A DNA stretch of 64,000 bases from Luteitalea pratensis (GTDB taxonomy: Bacteria > Acidobacteriota > Vicinamibacteria > Vicinamibacterales > Vicinamibacteraceae). The notes below the pieces were generated by a model, which was not told where the DNA came from, did no database searches, and worked only from the letters and a program-made list of their open reading frames with translations. Of this stretch, positions 8,147 through 19,991 are shown in pieces. Location: the NCBI RefSeq assembly GCF_001618865.1, contig NZ_CP015136.1, forward strand, positions 5,615,001 to 5,679,000, given 5' to 3'. Positions within the stretch are counted from its first letter, which is position 1. Every line of letters begins with the position of its first letter. The position numbers and the translations under genes are program-made.

Positions 8147-8686
8147 CTATTGTGCGAGTTGGAGGAACTCGGCGCGCGTGCGCGCGTCGCTGCGGAACGT
8201 GCCGAGCATCGCGCTGGTCACCGTCGCGGAGTTCTGCTTCTCCACCCCTCGCATCGCCATGCAGAGATGCGTACCATGCATGATCACGCCGACGCCGAGC
8301 GGATCGACTGCCTCGCGGATGCACTCGGCGATCTCGTTGGTCAGCCGTTCCTGCACCTGGAGGCGACGGCTGAACACATCGACGAGGCGCGGAATCTTGC
8401 TGATGCCGATGACCTGCGTACGCGGGATGTAGGCGACGTGGCACTTGCCGAAGAACGGCAGCAGGTGGTGCTCGCAGAGGCTGTAGTAGTCGACATCCTT
8501 GACGATCACCATCTCGCTGTAGTCAACGGTGAACAGCGCCCCGTTGAGGATGTCACCGATGTCGGCGGCGTACCCGCTGGTCAGGAACTTCATCGATTTC
8601 TCGACGCGTTCCGGGGTCTTGAGCAATCCCTCCCTGCTAGGATCCTCTCCGAGCTGCTCCAGCAGGGAACGGATGAGAGTCTGCAT
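8147..8686 (-). CDS. folE: GTP cyclohydrolase I
   Basis: 179 residues, close to the usual core length. It converts GTP to 7,8-dihydroneopterin triphosphate, the first step of folate (and pterin) synthesis. The zinc ligands are present: C71 and H74 in [10 protein letters not shown] and C142 in [25 protein letters not shown] and [10 protein letters not shown] are also characteristic. ATG at 8686 was preferred to the adjacent TTG at 8689. The first 14 bases overlap the divergent TPR gene start, so the two promoters must lie inside each other's coding regions. The stop codon TAG abuts a family B repeat. Confidence 0.96.
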   Translation of the reverse strand: MQTLIRSLLEQLGEDPSREGLLKTPERVEKSMKFLTSGYAADIGDILNGALFTVDYSEMVIVKDVDYYSLCEHHLLPFFGKCHVAYIPRTQVIGISKIPRLVDVFSRRLQVQERLTNEIAECIREAVDPLGVGVIMHGTHLCMAMRGVEKQNSATVTSAMLGTFRSDARTRAEFLQLAQ

Positions 8687-9416
8687 CAAGTCAGTCTACC
8701 TTACGGCCTTGCTGGCCCTCTGTGTGGACGCACGCCTGGCGGCCGAGGTTCCGGCCTCGGTCGACGCCTTGTATTCGCGGCGCGAGGATCCGGTTGCGGC
8801 GCGGCAGGCGGCGGACCAGTACCTGGCGCATCATCGCGCGGCCCCGCAGGACTTCGTCGGCGGTTGGAAGCTGGCGCGGGCCAGTTACTTCCTCGGCACG
8901 CAGGGCCCGGCCGCCGAGCGGCGGATGTGGCTCGAGACCGGGCTCGCGGCCGCAACCGACGCAGTGGCGCTGAACGACGCGAGACCCGAGGGACATTTCT
9001 GGCTGGCGGCCAACATGGGCGCGCTGGCCGAGTCGTACGGGCTGCGCCAGGGACTCAAGTACCGCACCCGCATCAAGCAGGCGCTCGAACGCGTCCTGGC
9101 GATCGATCCGCGGTTCATGGAAGGCTCGGCCGACCGCGCCCTGGGGCGTTGGTATCACAAGGTGCCGGGACTGTTCGGCGGCAGCGCCGCCAAGGCCGAA
9201 CAGCACCTCCGCAAGTCGCTCACCTACAGCCCGCAGTCGACGGTGAGCCTGTTCTTCCTCGGCGAACTCTATGCCGACCAGGGCCGGCCCGCCCAGGCGC
9301 AGCGGCTCTACCAGGAGGTCCTCGAGGCGCCGATCCACCGTGAGTACGTGGCCGAGGACAAGTTCTACAAGGCGCAGGCCCGCGCGCGCCTGCAGACCCT
9401 CGCCGAGAAGCGGTGA
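8673..9416 (+). CDS. Secreted TPR-repeat protein (TatT-like)
   Basis: 247 residues with an N-terminal signal-like segment ([11 protein letters not shown], cleavage likely near RLAAEV). The mature part contains tetratricopeptide-type helices: [38 protein letters not shown], and a clear final [56 protein letters not shown] resembles TRAP-transporter accessory TatT proteins. The start ATG at 8673 has AGGGA seven bases upstream and retains the signal peptide, though it overlaps the folE start by 14 bases. No transporter genes are adjacent, so a scaffold or accessory role in the periplasm is all that can be said. A 7-bp repeat array begins directly at the stop. Confidence 0.78.
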   Translation: MRVCIKSVYLTALLALCVDARLAAEVPASVDALYSRREDPVAARQAADQYLAHHRAAPQDFVGGWKLARASYFLGTQGPAAERRMWLETGLAAATDAVALNDARPEGHFWLAANMGALAESYGLRQGLKYRTRIKQALERVLAIDPRFMEGSADRALGRWYHKVPGLFGGSAAKAEQHLRKSLTYSPQSTVSLFFLGELYADQGRPAQAQRLYQEVLEAPIHREYVAEDKFYKAQARARLQTLAEKR

Positions 9417-9498
9417 CCGGGTGCCGGGTGCCGGGTACCGGGTGCCGGGCATCCTTCATTTTCAGCGTTCGGCGTTAGGCGTTAGGCGTTAGGCGTTC
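9417..9498. repeat. 7-bp arrays: CCGGGTG/CCGGGTA, then GGCGTTA
   Basis: Immediately after the TPR gene's TGA, five units of CCGGGTG/CCGGGTA are followed by a different word, GGCGTTC/GGCGTTA, repeated four times. These are families D and E side by side. Confidence 0.9.
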
Positions 9499-9794
9499 CT
9501 ATGCCTGCCCCCTCGACCATCCCCTTCGCCCCGGCTTGCAAGCAGTTTGGCCCTCGATGGGTCCAAGTTCTTGAATTCTGCCCATCCGACCTGATGGATC
9601 GAGCCCGTGGTTGCGGCAGAGATCACGTAAATCGTCACAATTCCACCACACAAGCGATCCGGTATGCACCATGCAGGTACCGTCCCGTCCCACGGGAGGG
9701 ACGTGCCGGCAGATAAAGACGCTGCGTACGGCCCTCCCATGGACGACTTGGCTCCACATCCTGTGGAGTCCTGAGAACTTCAGGAGGGTAGGAC
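9499..9794 (+). promoter_or_regulatory. Long leader of the TonB receptor gene with hairpins near the RBS
   Basis: The stretch has no gene. Three hairpins lie close to the receptor start: an imperfect one around CGTCCCGTCC ... GGGAGGGACG near 9680-9705; a perfect seven-base stem CTCCACA/TGTGGAG with loop TCC at 9752-9768; and CCTGA/TCAGG at 9770-9784, whose right arm overlaps the AGGAGGG ribosome binding site at 9782-9788. The last could control translation. No confident -35/-10 pair was found. Confidence 0.45.
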
Positions 9795-13000
<3,206 letters not shown>

Positions 13001-13001
<1 letters not shown>

Positions 13002-13069
13002 TGCACCTCCGCCCGCTCACGCGGGCTCGGTGCACAACGCTCACTCGCGGCGCCCCAGGGCGCCGCGAG
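13001..13069 (+). terminator. Two strong hairpins after the receptor gene
   Basis: The first (13001-13035) nests GTGCACC/GGTGCAC around GCCCGC/GCGGGC. The second (13044-13069) is a perfect eleven-base stem CTCGCGGCGCC/GGCGCCGCGAG with loop CCAG. Neither has a T-tract, so they may act as mRNA 3' stabilisers. Confidence 0.55.
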
Positions 13070-13101
13070 AGTTCTAGTCAGCCGCTCGGCGTGAAACAGT
13101 T

Positions 13102-13140
13102 CGGGCCCGGTGGGAACACTCCCATCGGCCCGAGTTGTTT
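13102..13140 (+). terminator. Rho-independent-like terminator
   Basis: CGGGCC...GTGGGA, loop ACAC, TCCCAT...GGCCCG forms a stem of about twelve pairs with small internal bulges and is followed by AGTTGTTTG. It is the best terminator candidate for the receptor transcript. Confidence 0.5.
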
Positions 13141-13222
13141 GCGGCCCCGGCGTTCGGCCTTGGGCCTTCGGCCTTCGGTCTTGAATCCTTCTGCGTTCGG
13201 CGTTCAGCGTTCGACGTTCGTC
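13141..13222. repeat. 7-bp arrays of CCTTCGG and GCGTTCG type (family E)
   Basis: CCTTGGG, CCTTCGG, CCTTCGG units are followed by GCGTTCG, GCGTTCA, GCGTTCG. Read on the minus strand, the second array (GAACGTC, GAACGCT, GAACGCC) starts three bases after the aldehyde dehydrogenase stop. Confidence 0.85.
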
Positions 13223-14716
13223 TTATATCTGCTCCGTGTCCATCTGCGCGCGTTGCAGGCGGCCGCTGAAATCCACGTAGATCGATTTCCACTCGCTGAA
13301 CACGTCGAGTGCCGCGATGCCGGCTTCGCGGTGGCCGTTGCCCGTCGCCTTGACGCCCCCGAATGGCAGGTGGACCTCCGCGCCGATGGTCGGCGCGTTC
13401 ACGTAGAAGAGCCCCGTGTAGACGTCCCGCATCGCCGTGAACGCGTTGTTGATGTCCTGGGTGTAGATGGCCGCCGAGAGGCCGTACGCGACGTCGTTGG
13501 CTACCGCGATCGCCTCGTCGAGCGATCGCACCTTGATCACCGACACGACCGGCCCGAAGATCTCCTCGCGCGCGATGCGCATCGTCGGCGTGACGTCGGC
13601 AAAGATGGTCGGCTCGTGGAAGCATCCGGCCGCGAACGCGCCGTCGGACAACCGCGATCCGCCAAGCACCAGCCGCGCGCCCTCATTGCGGCCGATGTCG
13701 ACGTACTCGACCACCTTCGCCAGTTGCTCCTCGTGGATCGAGGGTCCCATCTGGACGCCATCGCGACGGCCATCGCCCACCACCAGTTGACGCGCCCTGG
13801 CGACGAACCGCTCGACGAACGAGTCGTAGACCGCTTCGTGCACGACCACCCGGCTGGCCGCCGTGCAGCGCTGCCCGGTTGTCCCGAATCCACCCCAGAC
13901 GGCGCCCTCCACCGCCAGGTCGAGGCGCGCGTCGTCCATCACCAGGATGACGTTCTTGCCCCCCATTTCGAGGTGCACCTTCTTGAACGTACGCGCGCAC
14001 GTCTCGTTGATCCGCCGGCCCGTGTCCGTGGATCCGGTGAACGACACGACCGCGACATCCGGATGCTCGACGATCGGCGCAGCGGCGCCGGGTCCGTCGC
14101 CCATCACCAGGTTGAGCACGCCGGCGGGCAGCCCGGCATCGATGAGCGTCTGGACGAAGTTGATCGCGGTCAGCGGTGCTTCTTCGGCCGGCTTGAACAC
14201 GACCGTGTTGCCGCAGATCAGCGCCGGCAGGATCTTCCACGACGGCACCGCCATCGGGAAGTTCCAGGCGGTGATCATCCCGCACACGCCGATCGGCTGC
14301 CGGATCGACATCGCGAACTTGTTGCGCAACTCGGAAGGTGTCGTCTGGCCGAACAGCCGCCGGCCCTCACCCGCCATCAGGTAGCTCATGTCGATGGCTT
14401 CCTGGACGTCGCCAGCCGTCTCGGCGAGCACCTTGCCCATTTCGCGGGTCATGTCATCGGCGAACCGATCCTTGCGCTCGCGGAACAGCTGCGCCGCCCG
14501 GTACAGGATCTCCGCGCGACCAGGCGCGGGTACGAGTCTCCACGAGGCATACGCGCGCCGCGCCGCCGCCACCGCAGCGTCGACGTCGACCGCGCCAGAC
14601 TGCGGGAAGAGGCCAATCAGGTCCTCACGGTCGGCAGGATTGCGGTTCTCGTACGTGGCTCCCGATTGCGCGGGCACCCACTGTCGGTCGATGTAATTGC
14701 GGTATGTCTGCGGCAC
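13223..14716 (-). CDS. NAD(P)-dependent aldehyde dehydrogenase
   Basis: 497 residues from a GTG start; full length for the ALDH superfamily. It oxidises an aldehyde to the acid. NAD-binding segment WNFP (151-154) and FTGST (227-231), general base E250 in HLEMGGKN and catalytic C284 in GQRCTAASR are all intact, as is the C-terminal [16 protein letters not shown]. The closest recognisable types are the ketoglutarate-semialdehyde/ALDH7-like enzymes, but substrate cannot be fixed from sequence alone. It is divergent from the PilZ gene with ~75 bases between starts, and no pathway genes adjoin it. Confidence 0.92.
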   Translation of the reverse strand: MPQTYRNYIDRQWVPAQSGATYENRNPADREDLIGLFPQSGAVDVDAAVAAARRAYASWRLVPAPGRAEILYRAAQLFRERKDRFADDMTREMGKVLAETAGDVQEAIDMSYLMAGEGRRLFGQTTPSELRNKFAMSIRQPIGVCGMITAWNFPMAVPSWKILPALICGNTVVFKPAEEAPLTAINFVQTLIDAGLPAGVLNLVMGDGPGAAAPIVEHPDVAVVSFTGSTDTGRRINETCARTFKKVHLEMGGKNVILVMDDARLDLAVEGAVWGGFGTTGQRCTAASRVVVHEAVYDSFVERFVARARQLVVGDGRRDGVQMGPSIHEEQLAKVVEYVDIGRNEGARLVLGGSRLSDGAFAAGCFHEPTIFADVTPTMRIAREEIFGPVVSVIKVRSLDEAIAVANDVAYGLSAAIYTQDINNAFTAMRDVYTGLFYVNAPTIGAEVHLPFGGVKATGNGHREAGIAALDVFSEWKSIYVDFSGRLQRAQMDTEQI

Positions 14717-14790
14717 CGGGCTATTCTAGGCTGGAGCCGGAAGGGCTTCCTGCCGATTCCGGAACTGGGGAGTCCCGCTTCCCGCAACTC

Positions 14791-15147
14791 ATGGACGATC
14801 GCCAACGGTTTCGCATCCCGCTCGAGCACGCCCTCACCGGCGAAGTGACCGTCTACCGCCCGTTGACGGTGAGCGACCTGTCGCCGCACGGGGCACGCGT
14901 CGAGACGCCGGAACCGCTGCGGGTGAACTCGGTGCGGGCATTTCGCCTGAACCTCGGCGAGCAGACGGTGGTGCTCAAGGGCCGCGTCTGCCACGCGAGC
15001 GTCCGCGCCCTCGATGACCAGCGCGTCGTCTACACGTCGGGCATCGAGTTCCTCGACGTCGCGCCCCAGGCGCGCATGGCCATCGAACGCTTCCTCGAAC
15101 GCGTCGGCGGCATCCTCCTCACCGCCGAGCACGGGGAGATTCATTAG
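14791..15147 (+). CDS. PilZ-domain protein (probable c-di-GMP effector)
   Basis: 118 residues, essentially one PilZ domain. The RQRFR motif (residues 4-8, in DDRQRFRIPLEH) and DLSPHGAR (the D-x-S-x-x-G motif) form the c-di-GMP-binding signature. The strand-rich remainder (VRAFRLNLGEQTVVLKGRVCH, YTSGIEFLDV) completes the barrel. ATG 14791 is chosen because the signature starts just after it. A single-domain PilZ usually works by binding another protein; none is obvious here, though a GGDEF enzyme is encoded at ~61 kb. A CGGGTAC heptamer array begins just after the stop. Confidence 0.88.
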   Translation: MDDRQRFRIPLEHALTGEVTVYRPLTVSDLSPHGARVETPEPLRVNSVRAFRLNLGEQTVVLKGRVCHASVRALDDQRVVYTSGIEFLDVAPQARMAIERFLERVGGILLTAEHGEIH

Positions 15148-15148
15148 G

Positions 15149-15195
15149 AAACCGGGTACCGGGTACCGGGTACCGGGTACCGGGTACCGGGTCCA
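15149..15195. repeat. CGGGTAC heptamer array (family D)
   Basis: About six tandem units of CGGGTAC start a few bases after the PilZ stop. Each junction contains the palindrome GGTACC. Confidence 0.93.
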
Positions 15196-15219
15196 TGTCC
15201 TCTCCGGGGCCGTCAAGTT

Positions 15220-15453
15220 GGTAGGGACGCCTCTGCGAGGCGTCCATGTCCTCTCCGAGGCGTCGATGTCCTCTCTCCGGGGCGTCCATCCTCCCGTAGG
15301 AGATGGACCGCTCGGAGAGCGGTCCCTACCTACCGTCACGTTGGTAGGGACGCCTCTCCGAGGCGTCCATGTCCTCTCCGAGGCGTCGATGTCCTCTCTC
15401 CGGGGCGTCCATCCTCCCGTAGGAGATGGACCGATCGGAGAGCGGTCCCTACC
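15220..15453. repeat. Tandem 123-bp duplication of a family A hairpin pair
   Basis: Two successive blocks offset by 123 bases each hold a forward hairpin (15220-15245; 15343-15368), short related fragments, and a reverse hairpin (15305-15330; 15428-15453). The blocks differ by only a few substitutions, for example loop TGC versus TCC, and one stem mismatch in the last copy. The last GGTAGGG touches the M28 peptidase stop codon. Confidence 0.92.
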
Positions 15454-16853
15454 TACTTCACCTTGATTTCCACGGGCGTGCGCGGCGGGTTGGCGTAGGC
15501 CGACACGAGGCTCTCGTGGCCGCCAGGGCCGACCGCCGCGACTCCGAACACGTAGTCATCCACTGACACGTCTGGCAACACGATCTCGGTGACGTTGCCG
15601 ACGTGCCGCTCGAACTGCCAGTCCGGAGTCCATGCCTCGCGCCAGAAGATGCGATATCCGACCGCGCCCTCGGAGGCACGCCAGCGCAGCCGTGCGTCGT
15701 AGCCGGATGGACCACGATCCAGCTGCGGCACGCCGCGGTCCGACGTGATCGCCGGTGCCGCCGGCGCCATCGCCAGCGCCGCGGCTCCGGCGACGTTGAC
15801 CTTCGTGTTCCGTGCCAGGTACGCCGCATCGACGCCGTCAGCGGTGTCCTCCACCACGTGCTGTCGTCCGTAATTCTCATTCGCTTCGCTGAAGCGGATG
15901 CCGGCGTACCCGCGCTGGTTGAAAGCGGTGTGGTCGCCACCGCGACCGAACCGATCGTGCCGCGCGATGAGGCGTACCCGGTGCGACGGCACGTAACGCG
16001 CGGCCGTGCGGTACACATAGCGCGCAAGCTGGCGTGACGACGAGTCCTCGGGTCCCTCCGCAAACACGCGCACCGATTCCGCGTCGACGATACCGTTGCC
16101 GCCGCGCGAGTTGCCGATGATGTCGTTGTTGAAGACGGCGTCGATCACGGCCTTGTCCGCCCGCGCCTTCTGGGCGTGCAGGTGCGCCCCGACCAGCCCC
16201 TGCTCTTCGCCGGCAAATGCGACGAAGACCAGCGTCGCATCGAACTCGAGACCGCTCTGCGCGAGCACACGCGCCGCCTCCATCGTCAAGGCCGTGCCGC
16301 TGCCATCGTCGTTCGCGCCCGGCGCGGGAAGATCACCGGCGGCCCAGTCGAACCCTCCGTTTGCCGAGGCTGCGCGAGGACTGCCTGCGGCCGCTGGCGC
16401 CGTCGCGGCTGCGGCGGCGGTGGTGACGGCGGCCGACTGCGGCGGCCGGACCGGACGTGCCACGGTGTCGTAGTGGCCGCTCACGTAGATGCGGCGAGCC
16501 GTGCGCCCGGGCAACACGGCGACGACGTTACGGATGCGGACGTCCCTCAGGATGCGCTCGCCCTGGGCGGGGATCTCGTAATCGTCGAAACTCACCTGCA
16601 GCCGTGGACTCGCCGCGCGGAACTCGTCGTGGATCCATTGCGCCGCGGCGCCGAGCCCTCGAACCGGGTCGGCCTGGCTGGACAGCGTGTGGCGGGTGCC
16701 GAACGCCGCCAACCTGTCGACGGTGGCCGAGAGGCGCTCGGCTGAGATCTGTGCAAGCACCTGCTCGATCCGGGGGTCGGCGTCCTGCGCGAACGCGGGC
16801 AGGGCAAAGGCTGTGGCTAGAAAGGCAGTCTGCACAGCGGGGCGAAATGGCAT
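15453..16853 (-). CDS. Secreted M28-family zinc aminopeptidase with C-terminal Fn3-like domain
   Basis: 466 residues with a signal peptide (FLATAFALPAFAQ). M28 metal ligands are visible: H127-x-D129 in SGHYDT, D182/D183 in ANDDGSG, the catalytic E216 and ligand E217 in AGEEQGL, and D244 in NNDIIG. An alanine- and proline-rich insert (~139-168) separates HYDT from NDDGSG and probably forms a surface loop. The last ~95 residues (YDARLRWRASEGAVGYRIFW to DDYVFGVAAVG) look like a fibronectin type III domain. It probably releases amino acids from extracellular peptides. ATG 16853 is chosen because it begins the signal peptide. The TAG stop shares its last G with a family A repeat. Confidence 0.92.
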   Translation of the reverse strand: MPFRPAVQTAFLATAFALPAFAQDADPRIEQVLAQISAERLSATVDRLAAFGTRHTLSSQADPVRGLGAAAQWIHDEFRAASPRLQVSFDDYEIPAQGERILRDVRIRNVVAVLPGRTARRIYVSGHYDTVARPVRPPQSAAVTTAAAAATAPAAAGSPRAASANGGFDWAAGDLPAPGANDDGSGTALTMEAARVLAQSGLEFDATLVFVAFAGEEQGLVGAHLHAQKARADKAVIDAVFNNDIIGNSRGGNGIVDAESVRVFAEGPEDSSSRQLARYVYRTAARYVPSHRVRLIARHDRFGRGGDHTAFNQRGYAGIRFSEANENYGRQHVVEDTADGVDAAYLARNTKVNVAGAAALAMAPAAPAITSDRGVPQLDRGPSGYDARLRWRASEGAVGYRIFWREAWTPDWQFERHVGNVTEIVLPDVSVDDYVFGVAAVGPGGHESLVSAYANPPRTPVEIKVK

Positions 16854-16879
16854 GCGCGGCAGCTTATCAGGGAGAGTGA

Positions 16880-17064
16880 GGTAGGGACCGCTCTCCGAGC
16901 GGTCCATGACCGCGGGGTACCTGGGCGGAGGTGGACGGCTCCTGCCTCCGCCAAGGCTGCGGCTGGTCAGTCTGGAGAGGCGTCGCGGTGGACGGCTCGC
17001 AGAGGCGTCTCGTGGACGGCTCGGAGCGGCGTCGGGGTGGACGGCTCGGAGAGCCGTCCCTACC
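16880..17064. repeat. Family A hairpin pair with degenerate copies between
   Basis: Forward copy 16880-16905 (stem ACCGCTC) and reverse copy 17039-17064 (stem ACGGCTC/GAGCCGT) flank several decayed fragments of the same element. The reverse copy supplies the stop codon of the cyclotransferase-like gene: its internal TAG at 17060-17062. Confidence 0.88.
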
Positions 17065-17461
17065 TCACGCGTACGTGCTGGAGGTAGTCGCCCGAGTCGA
17101 TGCGCTGGGCGCCTCCCAGCGGGGCGTTGTAGAAGTAGACCCACGCCTCCAGGCTCTCGCCGGAATCGAGTTGCACGGGACAGAGATGACGCGTGTACAG
17201 GCTCTGGGCGATGTGCCCTTCGCGGTAGCCTTCGATTTCATCGAGCGCGGCAAGGACACCCGCCGGGTCGTCCATCTCGTAGACCTCGCCCCACACGCAG
17301 CCGTCCGGGTCGGGAATCGCGGCCGGGTAGATGCCCAGGTCGTACAGTGACGCGCGAATGCAGCCACGTCGCCGATGGCGAAGTTTGCCCTCGATGCCTG
17401 CGCGACGACGCCGATCGAATCCCGTCATCAACGTGCCGTAGAAGAACGCAGCAGTGTTCAC
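17060..17461 (-). CDS. Gamma-glutamylcyclotransferase-like (GGCT/YtfP/AIG2) protein
   Basis: 133 residues from a GTG start. The fold signature FFYGTLMTG at the N-terminus, YPAAIPDPDGCVWGEVYEMD, LDEIEGYREG (with the conserved glutamate) and AWVYFYN are typical. Members either cleave gamma-glutamyl amino acids to 5-oxoproline or, like YtfP, have unproven activity. The stop codon is the TAG inside GGTAGGG of a family A hairpin, so the terminal VRVR residues are set by where the repeat lies. No pathway genes are nearby. Confidence 0.88.
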   Translation of the reverse strand: MNTAAFFYGTLMTGFDRRRRAGIEGKLRHRRRGCIRASLYDLGIYPAAIPDPDGCVWGEVYEMDDPAGVLAALDEIEGYREGHIAQSLYTRHLCPVQLDSGESLEAWVYFYNAPLGGAQRIDSGDYLQHVRVR

Positions 17462-17820
17462 GGAAGCCTGTGACCGGATCGGCGGCTCGTGAACTCGACC
17501 GCGGACGCGGGAGCAACAGAGCTACACGCGACGCGGCAAGAAATGCCATCCCCGACGTGGAGAAGGCCGAGCCCACCTGCGCGGCACGCACGCGGGAAAA
17601 TCGCGGCCGAAGCGACAGCCGGGCCCTCCCTGCTGGCGTTTTCGGCGTGGCTGAAACACGGAGTCTAGCAGAAAAGCCACGGGCCGGCCGAGGTTGCCCT
17701 CGCCGGCCCGCGTCATTGGATCCCCCGTCCGACGTCCTTCTTCAGCGCACTGTTTCAGGCGTGCCTGGGGCTTGCCGCGCCGAAGCTCTCGCGCTTTCCA
17801 GCGAGAAGCGAAGGCGGGCC
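17462..17820. other. Intergenic region without a gene
   Basis: No convincing reading frame, tRNA or 7-bp array is seen. It holds the terminator at 17681-17712 and, beyond it, the 5' flank of the cyclotransferase-like gene. A weak inverted repeat (GCTCTCGC ... GCGAGAAGC) near 17785-17808 is the only other structure noticed. Confidence 0.5.
17671..17709 (-). terminator. Rho-independent terminator of the 360-residue secreted protein gene
   Basis: On the minus strand GGGCCGG, then CGAGG, loop, CCTCG and CCGGCCC form a long GC stem with one bulge (17681-17709), followed within four bases by CTTTTC. It lies about 110 bases after the gene's stop. Confidence 0.65.
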
Positions 17821-18903
17821 CTAGTTCTCCGCGCGCTGGTGCAGCTGCTTCCAGTGTGCGTCGTGTGTCGCGCTCGCCTGCTTGACGATGACGTCGAGCA
17901 TCTCGGCCGGCAGCGTCAGGTGCAGCGCCACGCCGTTGCCGGTGCCTTCGATCTGGATGGAGTTGAGCAGGGGCTTGAGCTCCGGCTTGGCATCGACCTG
18001 GAGGCGCGCGAGCGCGAGGACACCCTGGAGCACCTCACGCATGTTCTTGCCGGCTTCTTCGTCCTTGCCTTCGGCCCGCACCGTCGCCTGGAGCCCGCCA
18101 TTCAGGTGTCCTGACGCAGCGAACCACTTGACCTCGGGAATCTGCTGCAGGATCTGGGTCGGAAGCTCGGCGCCGTCCTGCAGGACCTTCGGGCGGCCAA
18201 TGGCCCACACCGTTGAATTCTGGTCGACGCTCTCGAGCATGCGGACGAACTCACCGTCGCTCGTGATGCTGGCGGTGCCGGCGCCCTGGCTGCGGTCGAT
18301 GGCGGCCTTGACCGCGGCGTCGGAGCCGACGATGACCAGGTTGGCATTGACGAGGGCGATGACGGGCGGGACGCGCTCGTGCAGCGTCGGCTCGACTATG
18401 GGCTCGGTGCCTGTCGGCTCGGCCGGTTCGGTGGTGGGCTCGGATTCGGTGTGCGCCGGCGCCTGGAGGATCTTGGCGCCCTTGTACTCGCTGATCTGGC
18501 CGCCCTTGCTGACGACGAGGGCCTCGATCTTCCCGATGTCGAAACGGCCGCGGAGGGCGACGAATGCGTCGGAGTGCCCACCCGGCGATATGGCGGCGAT
18601 GACGGCGTCGATGTCCTGCTCGACGTCGATGCCGGTGTGTTCCTGGAATTCCTGCCGCCCCTTGCCCTCATCGTCCATCAAGGTCGTGAGGCGCTGGCGG
18701 AACTCCGACGACATGACTCCCTGGACGTTCGCGTACGCGACGACGGCGGCGCCGACGGGTACGAGGGACAGTTCGTCCGGGCCGGCATTGCTCGCGAAGG
18801 CGCGCGGCATGCCACCCATGTAGGCGACGGTGCCGGCAGTCAGCCCGGCGGTGAGGATGGCGGCCGAGCCAACGAGGAAGTAACGGGTCTTTGCGGTGCT
18901 CAT
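17821..18903 (-). CDS. Secreted or membrane-anchored protein of unknown function
   Basis: 360 residues. One hydrophobic segment near the start (FLVGSAAILTAGLTAGTVAYMGG) acts as signal or anchor. The rest is soluble: LSLVPVGAAVVAYANVQGVM, GIDVEQDIDAVIAA, a P/E/T-rich linker (~150-172) and a second half with similar alternating beta/alpha pattern (VIALVNANLVIVGSDAAVKAAID). The style recalls DUF3352-like or other solute-shell proteins found in Acidobacteriota, but I cannot assign a named family. It has its own terminator and stands alone between the cyclotransferase-like gene and the ABC cluster. The ATG start is supported by the signal segment. Confidence 0.75.
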   Translation of the reverse strand: MSTAKTRYFLVGSAAILTAGLTAGTVAYMGGMPRAFASNAGPDELSLVPVGAAVVAYANVQGVMSSEFRQRLTTLMDDEGKGRQEFQEHTGIDVEQDIDAVIAAISPGGHSDAFVALRGRFDIGKIEALVVSKGGQISEYKGAKILQAPAHTESEPTTEPAEPTGTEPIVEPTLHERVPPVIALVNANLVIVGSDAAVKAAIDRSQGAGTASITSDGEFVRMLESVDQNSTVWAIGRPKVLQDGAELPTQILQQIPEVKWFAASGHLNGGLQATVRAEGKDEEAGKNMREVLQGVLALARLQVDAKPELKPLLNSIQIEGTGNGVALHLTLPAEMLDVIVKQASATHDAHWKQLHQRAEN

Positions 18904-19014
18904 CGGAAATTCACCCCTGTATAGCCAATGTAACGTACTCGGCGGCAGGAAGGTTCCCAGCCCTGCCGTACTGGCTTGGGACGAAGGGCCAGGAATTCTG
19001 AATTGCCGGCCTTC

Positions 19015-19968
19015 CTACTGCTCGAGGACGTATTCCCGCCGGGTGACGGTCCGCATGGCCAGCCACAGGGTCGTCGCGGTGATGAGGACGAGCCAGAACA
19101 GGCTCGTGCCGACCGTTGGAAACTCACGGAAGAGCGACGTCAGCAGGCTGGCGGTGCTGTCATCGGTCGGCATCGCCTGTGGCACCAGGCCCTGGAGGTA
19201 ATAGGCCACCGAGAAGCGGCGGAGATAGCCGGGGATGACCAGCATCGCCGGTTCCCAGGCGAAAACGAAGGCCAGGCCGGTCAACAGCGGCCGCTTGAAC
19301 TGGGCCCCCACCCACGCGAACACGGCGCCATAGGCGGCCAGGCCCAGGACGATGACGACCAGGTCCTTGACGAGATCCATGAACCCGCCGGCCAACGATG
19401 CTCCCGGCCTGGACATGATCAGCAGGTAGACCAGGACCACCGATGGGAGGACGACGGCGACCGTGCAGACCAGGTACGCCAGGTACTTGCCGAGGAGCAC
19501 GGCGCCGCGCGGAATCGGGCGCGAGAACAGGTACGTGATCGTCTTGTCCTCGACTTCGTCGGCCATCAGGGACGTGCCGTAGAACACGGCCAGCACGGGC
19601 ACGGCAAAGCGCAGGTAGAACACCCAGACCATGAGCCCGAAGATGGCGGCGCTGCCGACCTTCACGCCGTCGATCTGCACCCCGCCCTGCGCCGCAAACA
19701 TGTCGATCACCCGCACCGCGAGCGCGATCAGGAGCGGTCCGCCGACCACGAGGGCCATGAACACCGTCCGCCGCGACCACAGCATCTGGTCGAGCGAGAG
19801 ATCGAAGATGCGTGCCGAGGCTCGCCACAGCGACAGGCTCGCCGCGCCGCGGCTCGCTGGCGTTCCGGGTATCGGGTCACGGGTGACGGGTACCGACTTC
19901 CCCGCCACGTCCGAACCGGGCGTGACCTCGGCTGTGACGTTCATCTGCGCGCTCCCAGTCTCGGGCAT
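19015..19968 (-). CDS. ABC-2 type transporter permease
   Basis: 317 residues. About six membrane segments: VFMALVVGGPLLIALAVRV, AIFGLMVWVFYLRFAVPVLAVFYG, LAYLVCTVAVVLPSVVLVYLL, LVKDLVVIVLGLAAYGAVFAWVG, and SLFWLVLITATTLWLAM among them. LMADEVEDKTITYLFSRPIPRGAVLLGKYL is the typical ABC-2 sequence and also occurs in the other permease of this cluster. The N-terminal ~45 residues are a cytoplasmic extension read partly from CGGGTAC-like repeat sequence (19866-19903: VPVTRDPIPGTP). It is the last gene of a four-gene ABC cluster but is separated from the rest by the oppositely oriented four-helix-bundle gene. Confidence 0.88.
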   Translation of the reverse strand: MPETGSAQMNVTAEVTPGSDVAGKSVPVTRDPIPGTPASRGAASLSLWRASARIFDLSLDQMLWSRRTVFMALVVGGPLLIALAVRVIDMFAAQGGVQIDGVKVGSAAIFGLMVWVFYLRFAVPVLAVFYGTSLMADEVEDKTITYLFSRPIPRGAVLLGKYLAYLVCTVAVVLPSVVLVYLLIMSRPGASLAGGFMDLVKDLVVIVLGLAAYGAVFAWVGAQFKRPLLTGLAFVFAWEPAMLVIPGYLRRFSVAYYLQGLVPQAMPTDDSTASLLTSLFREFPTVGTSLFWLVLITATTLWLAMRTVTRREYVLEQ

Positions 19969-19991
19969 GGTATTGGCTCACGGCAGGGGGC

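Noticed and set aside
17462-17820. tRNA or small RNA gene in the 360-base gap
   Set aside because: No cloverleaf, T-loop consensus or promoter could be found.
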